Shown: piece by piece, positions 17,852-25,153 of the stretch
Position numbering within the stretch: the first letter of the stretch is position 1
Layout of the letters: each line of letters starts with the position of its first letter
Origin: Lysobacter sp. FW306-1B-D06B
Lineage (GTDB): Bacteria; Pseudomonadota; Gammaproteobacteria; Xanthomonadales; Xanthomonadaceae
Assembly (NCBI RefSeq): GCF_038446665.1
Contig: NZ_CP151802.1
Coordinates: forward strand, 3,348,001-3,412,000
Direction of reading: 5' to 3'
DNA length: 64,000 bases
Made by a program: the position numbers and the translations under genes
Notes under the pieces: model-generated
Database searches by the model: none
Told to the model about the DNA's origin: nothing
The model's input: only the letters and a program-made list of their open reading frames with translations

Positions 17852-18213
17852 GCCTCGCGCGCCCCGGTACACCCGGCGCGACGCGGACCTGCCCGCACTG
17901 CAAGACGACGATCCTGGAAAGCGCCAACGTCTGTCCATCGTGCCGGCACCACCTGCGTTTCGATCCGGATGCCGCGCAGTCCGCGCAGCGGCGGTCGGTG
18001 CCGCTGCGCGTGGAGGGCACCATCAAACCGCCGCCTGGCGACAACGCGCTGGAGTACTCGGTCGTGCTCACCATCCGCAATGCGGACGGTGAGGAAGTGG
18101 AACGCCAGGTCATGGGCGTGGGCGCACTCTTCCACGGCGAGGAGCGCTCGTTCACGCTCGAGGTCGAGGCGGTCGAAGTGCGCGGGTATCGGGCGAAGCG
18201 CGGTCGGCACTGA
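17848..18213 (+). CDS. Zinc-ribbon protein coupled to bactofilin
   Basis: A 121-residue protein with an N-terminal CPHC-x11-CPSC zinc ribbon (about residues 16-33). It is followed by a predicted all-beta domain (PLRVEGTIKPPPGDNALEYS, VLTIRNADGEEVERQ) that resembles no domain I can name. The start overlaps the bactofilin stop as ATGA. No signal peptide or membrane segment. Its coupling to bactofilin suggests it works with the filament, perhaps as an assembly or adaptor factor; that is inference. Confidence 0.8.
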   Translation: MSLARPGTPGATRTCPHCKTTILESANVCPSCRHHLRFDPDAAQSAQRRSVPLRVEGTIKPPPGDNALEYSVVLTIRNADGEEVERQVMGVGALFHGEERSFTLEVEAVEVRGYRAKRGRH

Positions 18214-18274
18214 GAGCGCGAGGTGTCGCACACATGCGCGCATGGTCGAGCGCTAAAACAACGGCCGTCATCCC

Positions 18275-18304
18275 AGCCCCTCTTCCGCAAGTGGGAGAGG
18301 GGCT
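18275..18304. repeat. Second-family hairpin repeat
   Basis: AGCCCCTCTTCC pairs with GGGAGAGGGGCT (one mismatch) across six bases. It sits between the convergent zinc-ribbon and feo genes, and may act as a terminator though no T-run follows. Confidence 0.6.
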
Positions 18305-18468
18305 CGGCGTCACGGGCTGGAGAGAGGGCCAGGGACGTCCGAAATTCTCGCCTCTGGGGTCGCCGCTTGCGCCCCTCTCGATGGCGTTGCGAGCACCTTC
18401 TGTCGAAGGGTTTACGGCCGCTGCGGTTAGCGCACGTGGGTCAATCGACCAAGGGGCTCTTCCAGGGG

Positions 18469-18729
18469 TCAATGCCGCTTCGGAATCGTCGGCCCACAGC
18501 TGTTGCACCCACCGCAGCTGCCGTCGTTCAACGCGGCGGGCGGCGCGATCCAGCGACCCACCTTCTGCACCCATCCGGCGCGACCTTCGCGCACCAGCGG
18601 AATGGCGAGAGCAATGCGCAGCCGGCGCACTGCGTTCGGGAACTGCCGCTTGGCGACGAACCACGCGCTCAGCAGCACCGCCACGGCGATGATCGCGTAC
18701 TGCGCGAGCAGGCCGGCGTCCATGCTCAT
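18469..18729 (-). CDS. FeoB-associated Cys-rich small membrane protein
   Basis: An 86-residue protein with one N-terminal transmembrane helix (LLAQYAIIAVAVLLSAWFV, residues ~7-25) and a C-terminal tail holding CGGCNSCG before the terminal PKRH. This matches the layout of the small Cys-rich proteins encoded after feoB in many bacteria (DUF6587 / FeoB-associated types). Its ATG overlaps the feoB stop by 4 bp. The Cys cluster could bind ferrous iron or an Fe-S cluster, but its role in Feo transport is not established. FeoC of enterobacteria is a different, winged-helix protein. Confidence 0.82.
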   Translation of the reverse strand: MSMDAGLLAQYAIIAVAVLLSAWFVAKRQFPNAVRRLRIALAIPLVREGRAGWVQKVGRWIAPPAALNDGSCGGCNSCGPTIPKRH

Positions 18730-20597
18730 CCTGCTCCCAGCGCCACGGCGACCTGGTAGGTCACCAGCGAAGCCAGGTAGGCCAGCCCAAACAGGTAGCC
18801 CGCGGAAATCGCGACCTGCTTCCACGAGTTGGTTTCGCGTTTGATGGTCGCCAACGTCGAGATGCACTGCGGCGCATAGATAAACCACACCAGCAGCGAC
18901 AGTGCCGTGGCCAGCGACCAGCCGGTGCTGATGATCGGTTCCAGCGCCTTTGCGGCGGCATCGTCGTCGACGGCGGAAAGCGCATACACGGTCGCCAGCG
19001 ACGACACCGCAACCTCGCGCGCAGCCAGGCCCGGGATCAGCGCGATGCAGATCTGCCAGTTGAAGCCCAGCGGCGCGAACACGGCGGTCATGGCATGGCC
19101 GATGCGGCCTGCGAAGCTGTAATCGATGGCCGGGCCGGTCGCGCCCACCGGCGCGGCCGGGAACGACAGCAGGAACCACAAGAGAATCGTCAGCGCCAGG
19201 ATGATGCCGCCGACGCGACGCAGGAAAATCCACGCGCGTTCCCACAAGCCGATCAGCAGGTCGCGCGGATGCGGGATGCGGTACGACGGCAGCTCCAGCA
19301 TCAACGGGTGCTCGCTTTTGTCGCGGCGCCACTTCTTCATGATCCACGACACCGCCAGCGCGCTCACGATGCCGGCCACGTACAGGCCGAACAGCACCAG
19401 TCCCTGCAGGTTGAACCAGCCGACTTTCTGCGACGGGATGAAGGCCGCGATCAGCAACGTGTACACCGGCAGACGTGCCGAGCAGGTCATCAGCGGCGCG
19501 ACCATGATCGTGGCCAGACGGTCGCGCGGGTCCTGGATGGAACGCGTGGCCATGATGCCGGGCACCGCGCAGGCGAAGCTCGACAGCAGCGGAATGAACG
19601 AGCGGCCCGACAAACCGGCGCCGGCCATCAGCTTGTCGAGCAGAAAGGCCGCGCGCGGAAGGTAGCCGGACTCTTCCAGCGCCAGGATGAAGGCGAACAG
19701 GATCAGGATCTGCGGCAGGAAGACGATGACGCCGCCCAGGCCCGCGATGATGCCGTCGGTCAACAGGCTCGTCAGCGGCCCTTCCGGCAGCGCGGTGCGC
19801 ACGGCCGCGTCGAATGCGGCGGTTCCGTCGTCGATCAGGTCCATGATCGGGGTCGCCCAGGCGAACACCGCCTGGAAGATCAGGAACATCACCACGATCA
19901 GCAGAATCAGACCGAGCACCGGATGCAGCAGCCAGCGGTCGAGTGCGTCGTCCACCTCGGCGGTGCGGCGCGGCATCGTCACCGCCAGCGACAGCAGGCG
20001 GCGCGTTTCGGCATGCAGCGCATCGGGGTCGTGGGCCAACGCTTCGGGCAGATGGGTGTCGGGTTCGTGGAGCTTCTCGGACACGCGGTCCAGCATCGCC
20101 ACCAGCTCGCGCGCGCCGCCGTTGCGCACGGCGATCGTCGGCACGACCGGCACGCCGAGCTCGCGCTCCAGCGCGGCCAGGTCGACTTCGATGCCGCGGC
20201 GCTTGGCGGCGTCCATCATGTTGACCGCCAGCACCATCGGCCGGCCGAGTTCGCGCACTTCCAGCGCGAAGCGAAGGTGCAGGCGCAGGTTGGTCGCGTC
20301 GACCACGCACACCAGCACGTCCGGAGTGGGTTCGCCGGGATAGAAGCCGCGGCAGACGTCGCGAGCGACGGCCTCGTCCAGGCTCGCCGCGTGCAGGCTG
20401 TACGCACCGGGCAGGTCCAGCACCGCGTAGCTGCGGCCGGACGGCGCGTGGAAGCGGCCTTCCTTGCGCTCCACGGTGACGCCGGCGTAGTTCGCCACCT
20501 TCTGCCGGCTGCCGGTGAGCTGGTTGAACAGCGCCGTCTTGCCGCAATTGGGGTTGCCGATCAGCGCGACGCGCACGGCGGTCTCGGCGGCGCTCAT
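18726..20597 (-). CDS. feoB: Ferrous iron transporter FeoB
   Basis: A 623-residue inner-membrane Fe(II) transporter. The cytoplasmic N-terminal G domain has G1 GNPNCGKT (residues 14-21), G3 DLPGAY, and G4 as NMMD, a variant of NxxD. A helical spacer follows, then the membrane core with FILALEESGYLPRAAFLLDK and the conserved PLLSSFACAVPGIMATR gate region. It is shorter than the 770-aa E. coli protein but typical of related gammaproteobacteria. The start overlaps the feoA stop (ATGA), and its stop overlaps the small Cys-rich gene. Likely controlled by the Fur box at 20905. Confidence 0.96.
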   Translation of the reverse strand: MSAAETAVRVALIGNPNCGKTALFNQLTGSRQKVANYAGVTVERKEGRFHAPSGRSYAVLDLPGAYSLHAASLDEAVARDVCRGFYPGEPTPDVLVCVVDATNLRLHLRFALEVRELGRPMVLAVNMMDAAKRRGIEVDLAALERELGVPVVPTIAVRNGGARELVAMLDRVSEKLHEPDTHLPEALAHDPDALHAETRRLLSLAVTMPRRTAEVDDALDRWLLHPVLGLILLIVVMFLIFQAVFAWATPIMDLIDDGTAAFDAAVRTALPEGPLTSLLTDGIIAGLGGVIVFLPQILILFAFILALEESGYLPRAAFLLDKLMAGAGLSGRSFIPLLSSFACAVPGIMATRSIQDPRDRLATIMVAPLMTCSARLPVYTLLIAAFIPSQKVGWFNLQGLVLFGLYVAGIVSALAVSWIMKKWRRDKSEHPLMLELPSYRIPHPRDLLIGLWERAWIFLRRVGGIILALTILLWFLLSFPAAPVGATGPAIDYSFAGRIGHAMTAVFAPLGFNWQICIALIPGLAAREVAVSSLATVYALSAVDDDAAAKALEPIISTGWSLATALSLLVWFIYAPQCISTLATIKRETNSWKQVAISAGYLFGLAYLASLVTYQVAVALGAG

Positions 20598-20854
20598 GCG
20601 GTGGCTCCGGCCGCAGCGCCGTCCAGGGAAACGCGCACGCGCGCCGCTTCACTGCGACGCAGGGCGAAGCGGGTAAAGCCGACCTGCACCAGCAGCGGCT
20701 CCTTCGCGACCGGACCGGCCGCCATGACTTCCACGCGCTCGCCGCGCACGAAGCCCAGCTCACGCAGGCGGCGGGCGATCGCGTCGTTCGGCGCCTGGTC
20801 TTCGACGGTGTCGACGGTGGCGGCAGTGCGGCGTGGCAGTTCGGACAGCTTCAA
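20594..20854 (-). CDS. feoA: Ferrous iron transport protein FeoA
   Basis: An 86-residue cytoplasmic SH3-like protein required for full FeoB activity. The canonical N-terminus MKLSELPR and the RLRELGFVRGERVEVM segment identify it. The start is TTG at 20854: an in-frame TGA lies immediately upstream and no ATG precedes the conserved residues. It is the first gene of the feoA-feoB-small protein operon. Confidence 0.93.
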   Translation of the reverse strand: MKLSELPRRTAATVDTVEDQAPNDAIARRLRELGFVRGERVEVMAAGPVAKEPLLVQVGFTRFALRRSEAARVRVSLDGAAAGATA

Positions 20855-20904
20855 GGTTCACCTGCAGGCCAGCCCCGGCGGCGTACGTCCGGGCCTCGGC
20901 ACCA

Positions 20905-20924
20905 AATGGGAATCGTTCTCGATT
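20905..20924 (-). promoter_or_regulatory. Fur box upstream of feoA
   Basis: AATGGGAATCGTTCTCGATT closely follows the palindromic Fur consensus (AATGAGAATCATTCTCATT). It is centred about 60 bp ahead of the feoA start. Iron-replete repression of the feo operon is expected. The site also lies upstream of the divergent liuC gene. Confidence 0.78.
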
Positions 20925-21016
20925 GTAGCACTCCGGGCCTCGCCGCAACCTTCGTCGCACGGCGCCCGGAGGGCAGCGGCTATCATTCGCCAGACTCCAA
21001 CAAGCGTCCGGGCCCG

Positions 21017-21799
21017 ATGACCAACCCGCTGTTGAACCTGCGCGAAGGCCCCGTCGCCCGGCTGCGCCTGAACCGTCCCGAGCTGCACAACGCCTTCGAC
21101 GCCATGCTGATCGCCGCGCTCACCGGCGCGCTGGAAGCGGTGGCCGAGGACGACAGTGTCCGGGTGGTGGTGCTGGAAGGGGAAGGGCTTTCGTTCTCGG
21201 CCGGCGCCGACCTCAACTGGATGCGCGGCATGGCCGCCGCCAGCGAGGCGGAGAACCGCACCGACGCGCTCGCCCTCGCCCGTCTGATGCGCCTGCTCGA
21301 CGAACTCCCCCGCCCCACCGTCGCCCGTGTGCAGGGCGCGGCCTTCGGCGGCGGCGTCGGGCTGGTGGCCTGCTGCGACATCGCCATCGCCTCCACGGAG
21401 GCGAAGTTCGGCCTGACCGAAAGCAAGCTCGGCCTGCTGCCGGCGGTGATCTCGCCCTACGTCATCGATGCGATCGGTCCGCGCCAGGCGCGGCGTTGGT
21501 TCGCCACGGCCGAAATCTTCGATGCAGCCACCGCACTGAGCATCGGCCTGCTGCATCAGGTGGTGCCGGCCGACGGCCTGGACGCGGCAGTGCAGCGCCA
21601 GGTCGACCTGCTGCTCAAGGCCGGCCCGTACGCCAGCGCGCAGGCCAAGTCGCTGGTGCGGCGCGTGGCGTTCGAACGCGACCGCAATCGCCTGGATGCC
21701 GACAACGCCGACCTGATCGCCCGCCTGCGCGTGTCCGACGAAGGCCAGGAAGGCCTCGGTGCGTTCCTGGACAAGCGCAAGCCGCGCTGGACCCAATAA
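21017..21799 (+). CDS. liuC: Methylglutaconyl-CoA hydratase (enoyl-CoA hydratase family)
   Basis: A 260-residue crotonase-fold enzyme, expected to hydrate 3-methylglutaconyl-CoA to HMG-CoA. The oxyanion-hole segments are FSAGADLNWMRGMA and AAFGGGVGLVACCDIAIA. The ADLNWM sequence is characteristic of the LiuC/AtuE group. GLTESKLGLLPAVISPYV follows. ATG 21017 gives the normal length; upstream in-frame sequence is intergenic. It begins the block liuC-VOC-liuD-liuE with gaps of 21, 4 and -4 bases, so these are co-transcribed. TATCAT near 20981 may be the -10. Confidence 0.92.
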   Translation: MTNPLLNLREGPVARLRLNRPELHNAFDAMLIAALTGALEAVAEDDSVRVVVLEGEGLSFSAGADLNWMRGMAAASEAENRTDALALARLMRLLDELPRPTVARVQGAAFGGGVGLVACCDIAIASTEAKFGLTESKLGLLPAVISPYVIDAIGPRQARRWFATAEIFDAATALSIGLLHQVVPADGLDAAVQRQVDLLLKAGPYASAQAKSLVRRVAFERDRNRLDADNADLIARLRVSDEGQEGLGAFLDKRKPRWTQ

Positions 21800-21820
21800 A
21801 GGCATGACGAGGACACGAAC

Positions 21821-22207
21821 ATGATCGACCACATGGGCGTCACCGTTTCCGACTACGCACACGCACGCGCCTTCTACGAGCGCGTGCTGGGCGTGCTGGA
21901 CTACGAAATCGTCATGGACGTGACGAAGGAGCAGACCGGCGGCTACGAAGGTTGCGGCTTCGGCCCGACCGGCAAGCCGGCGTTCTGGATCGGCACCGGC
22001 GCCACCGCCACCACCGGCGTGCACGTCGCCTTCGTCGCCGCCACGCGCAAGGCCGTAGACGAGTTCCATGCCATCGCCCTGCAGCACGGCGCGCGCGACA
22101 ACGGCGCGCCGGGCCTGCGCCCGCATTACCACCCGAACTATTACGGCGCCTACGTCATCGACTTCGACGGCAACAACCTCGAAGCCGTCTGCCACAGCCC
22201 AGAGTGA
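21821..22207 (+). CDS. VOC (glyoxalase/bleomycin-resistance) family protein inside the liu operon
   Basis: A 128-residue single-domain vicinal-oxygen-chelate protein. It starts IDHMGVTVSDYAHARAFYE, with a first metal-ligand His in the usual place. Near its C-terminus it has ARITTR-free YYGAYVIDFDGNNLEAVCH, with Glu and His at the usual ligand positions. Such proteins include lyases, isomerases and dioxygenases, so the reaction cannot be told. It sits between liuC and liuD with 21- and 4-base gaps, so it is made with leucine catabolic enzymes. A role on a CoA thioester side product is possible but unproven. Confidence 0.85.
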   Translation: MIDHMGVTVSDYAHARAFYERVLGVLDYEIVMDVTKEQTGGYEGCGFGPTGKPAFWIGTGATATTGVHVAFVAATRKAVDEFHAIALQHGARDNGAPGLRPHYHPNYYGAYVIDFDGNNLEAVCHSPE

Positions 22208-22211
22208 GTGC

Positions 22212-24233
22212 ATGTTCGACAAGATCCTGATCGCCAACCGCGGCGAGATCGCCTGCCGCGTCATCCGCACCTGCCGCCGCCTGGGCATCCGCACCGTCGC
22301 CGTGTACTCGGATGCCGATGCCGACGCGCAGCACGTGCGCCAGGCCGACGAGGCATTCCACATCGGCGGCCCGCGCCCGCAGGAAAGCTACCTGCGCGGC
22401 GAGGCGATCATCGAGGTCGCGCTCAAGTCCGGCGCGAAGGCGATCCATCCCGGCTACGGCTTCCTCAGCGAGAACGCCGACTTCGCCGACGCGGTGGAAG
22501 CCGCCGGCCTGGTGTTCATCGGCCCGAAGGCTGCATCGATGCGCAAGATGGGCAGCAAGGCCGGCGCGAAGGAACTGATGCAGGCGGCGGGCGTGCCGGT
22601 CGTGCCCGGCTACACCGGCGAAGACCAGGCGCCCGATCGCCTGCAACGCGAGGCCGACGCCATCGGTTATCCGCTGATGATCAAGGCCGCGCACGGCGGC
22701 GGCGGCAAAGGCATGCGCATCGTTCGCGACAGCGGTGAGTTCACGGCGAACCTGCAAAGCTGCCAGCGCGAAGCGGCCAACGCCTTCGGCCGCGACCGCG
22801 TCCTGCTGGAACGCTACGTCGAACAGCCGCGCCACATCGAGATCCAGGTCTTCGCCGACGCGCACGGCCATGCGATCCACCTCAACGAACGCGAATGCTC
22901 CGCCCAGCGCCGCTACCAGAAGGTGCTGGAGGAATCGCCCTCGCCCTTCCTCACGCCGCAGCTGCGCCACGCGATGGGCGATGCGGCCGTGCTGGCCGCG
23001 CGCGCGATCGACTACGTCAACGCGGGCACGGTGGAGTTCATCGTCGGCCAGGACGGCGGCTTCTACTTCATGGAGATCAACACGCGCCTGCAGGTGGAGC
23101 ATCCCGTCACCGAAATGGTGACCGGACTCGACCTGGTCGAATGGCAGCTGCGCGTCGCCGCGGGCGAACCCCTGCCGCTGGCGCAGGACGCCATCGCGCA
23201 GGACGGCCACGCGATCGAAGTGCGCCTGTACGCGGAGGATCCGGAAGCCGGCTTCCTCCCGGGTTCGGGCCGCCTGGAACGCCTGCGCCTGCCCGCACCG
23301 GGCGAAGGCGTGCGCATCGATTCGGGCGTCGTCGAAGGCGACACCGTCACGATCTTCTACGACCCGATGATCGCCAAGCTCATCGTTCACGCCGAAGACC
23401 GCCCCGCCGCACTGGCGAAGCTGCGCGCGGCGCTGGCGGCGTGCGACATCGCCGGGCCGAAGTCGAACATCGAGTTCCTCGAACGGCTGACGCGTCACCC
23501 CGCCGTGGTCGAAGGCCGCATCGACACGGGTTACCTCGACCGCCATCTGGACGAGTTCATGCCGTCCCCCGGCGAGGACGACGCCGACCTCTTGCTGGCC
23601 GCGGCCACCGCGCAACTGCTCGCGCAGGAAGGCGACACGCGCAGGCTGGCGGCCGCCTCGACCGATCCGAGCTCGCCCTGGGCCATCGCCGACGGTTGGC
23701 GCCTGGGGCACGGCGGCCACCGCAGCCTGGCCTTCCTGCAGGGCGAGACCCGCCACGAGCTGCACGCGCAGGGCGCGGACGGGGCTTACCGGATCGAGCT
23801 GCAGGGCCGCTCCCATGCGGTCGAAGGGGCCCGCATCGGGCACGACGGCGCGCTCAGCCTGCGCATTGGCGGACATGGACGCCGCTTTACGTTTGAACTG
23901 GATACGCTGGCCGAAGGACGCCAGCGGCTGGTGGTGCACGACGGCGAACGTCGCCTGCGCCTGCTGGGGGTCCCGATGTATCGTCATGAGCGCAGCAGTG
24001 CCGGCAATGCCGGTCACCAGGTGCTCGCACCGATGCCCGGGCGCGTGGTGCTGGTCAGGACGGCCGAGGGCGACACCGTGGAGGCCGGACAGGAGCTGAT
24101 GGTGATCGAGGCGATGAAGATGGAGCTGAGCCTGAAGGCGCCCCGCGCCGGCAAGGTCGCGCAGGTGCGCGCGGCCAGCGGCGACTTCGTCGAGGCCGAC
24201 GCCGTGCTCGTCTCCCTCGACCAGACCGCATGA
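22212..24233 (+). CDS. liuD: Methylcrotonyl-CoA carboxylase, biotin carboxylase/biotin carrier (alpha) subunit
   Basis: A 673-residue subunit carrying biotin carboxylase and biotin carrier. It starts [20 protein letters not shown], the standard N-terminus. The ATP-grasp glycine loop [11 protein letters not shown] and [15 protein letters not shown] follow, then [19 protein letters not shown]. The C-terminal biotinyl domain has EAMKMEL with the biotinylated K636. Partner of the beta subunit at 15258. ATG 22212 lies 4 bases after the VOC stop; its own stop overlaps the lyase start (ATGA). Confidence 0.95.
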   Translation: MFDKILIANRGEIACRVIRTCRRLGIRTVAVYSDADADAQHVRQADEAFHIGGPRPQESYLRGEAIIEVALKSGAKAIHPGYGFLSENADFADAVEAAGLVFIGPKAASMRKMGSKAGAKELMQAAGVPVVPGYTGEDQAPDRLQREADAIGYPLMIKAAHGGGGKGMRIVRDSGEFTANLQSCQREAANAFGRDRVLLERYVEQPRHIEIQVFADAHGHAIHLNERECSAQRRYQKVLEESPSPFLTPQLRHAMGDAAVLAARAIDYVNAGTVEFIVGQDGGFYFMEINTRLQVEHPVTEMVTGLDLVEWQLRVAAGEPLPLAQDAIAQDGHAIEVRLYAEDPEAGFLPGSGRLERLRLPAPGEGVRIDSGVVEGDTVTIFYDPMIAKLIVHAEDRPAALAKLRAALAACDIAGPKSNIEFLERLTRHPAVVEGRIDTGYLDRHLDEFMPSPGEDDADLLLAAATAQLLAQEGDTRRLAAASTDPSSPWAIADGWRLGHGGHRSLAFLQGETRHELHAQGADGAYRIELQGRSHAVEGARIGHDGALSLRIGGHGRRFTFELDTLAEGRQRLVVHDGERRLRLLGVPMYRHERSSAGNAGHQVLAPMPGRVVLVRTAEGDTVEAGQELMVIEAMKMELSLKAPRAGKVAQVRAASGDFVEADAVLVSLDQTA

Positions 24234-25138
24234 GCGAGGCCGCCATGAAGCCCGCCGTCCGCATCGTCGAAGTCGGCCCGCGCGACGGGTTGCAGAACGA
24301 GAAGGCGACCATCGCCACCGCCGACAAGATCGCGCTGATCGACCGCCTGTCCGACACCGGCCTGCGCAGCATCGAAGCGACGAGTTTCGTCAGCCCCAAG
24401 TGGGTGCCGCAGCTGGCCGACGCGGCCGAGGTCTTCACCGGCATCCACCGCAAGCCGGGCGTGCACTACCCCGTGCTGGTGCCGAACGAACAGGGCTACG
24501 AGCGCGCACGCGCCGTCGGCGTGGAGGAGATCGCGGTGTTCACCGCGGCGTCGGAAGCGTTCAATCGCAAGAACATCAACGCCGGCATCGACGAATCGCT
24601 GGAGCGTTTCAGGCCGGTGATGGAGCGCGCGCGCGCCGACGGCGTCGCCGTGCGCGGTTACGTCTCCACCGTGCTCGGCTGCCCCTACCAGGGCGACGTG
24701 CCGCTGAGCGACGTCGTGCGCGTGGCGCGTGCTCTGCACGAAATGGGCTGCTACGAGATCTCGCTCGGCGACACCATCGGCGTCGGCACGCCGGGCAAGG
24801 CGCGCGCGATGCTGCTGGCGGTGGCGGCGGAAGTGCCGATCAACGCGTTGGCCGTGCACTTCCACGACACCTACGGGCAGGCGCTGGCGAACGTGCTCGC
24901 CTGCCTGGAAGAAGGCGTGGCGGTGGTCGACTCGGCGGTCTCGGGCACGGGTGGCTGCCCGTACGCGAAGGGCGCCAGCGGGAACGTCGCAACCGAGGAC
25001 GTGGTGTACATGCTGCATGGCCTGGGGATCGAGACTGGAATCGACCTGGCGAAACTGGCCGACACCGGCCGCTGGCTCGCGACGCTGCTCGGGCGCGATA
25101 CCGGCAGCAAGGTCGCCAAGGCCCTGGCGGCGGCGTGA
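24230..25138 (+). CDS. liuE: Hydroxymethylglutaryl-CoA lyase
   Basis: A 302-residue TIM-barrel lyase that splits HMG-CoA into acetoacetate and acetyl-CoA, the last step of leucine degradation. The N-terminus has [12 protein letters not shown] with catalytic R18/D19. [12 protein letters not shown] and the signature [15 protein letters not shown], with its active-site Cys, follow. A Cys-x-Tyr in GCPYQGDV is also conserved. The start overlaps the liuD stop by 4 bp. A second ATG at codon 6 would also give a good N-terminus. The thiolase at 12741 could act on the acetoacetyl product after activation. Confidence 0.94.
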   Translation: MSEAAMKPAVRIVEVGPRDGLQNEKATIATADKIALIDRLSDTGLRSIEATSFVSPKWVPQLADAAEVFTGIHRKPGVHYPVLVPNEQGYERARAVGVEEIAVFTAASEAFNRKNINAGIDESLERFRPVMERARADGVAVRGYVSTVLGCPYQGDVPLSDVVRVARALHEMGCYEISLGDTIGVGTPGKARAMLLAVAAEVPINALAVHFHDTYGQALANVLACLEEGVAVVDSAVSGTGGCPYAKGASGNVATEDVVYMLHGLGIETGIDLAKLADTGRWLATLLGRDTGSKVAKALAAA

Positions 25139-25153
25139 CCTGACGAGACCCCG

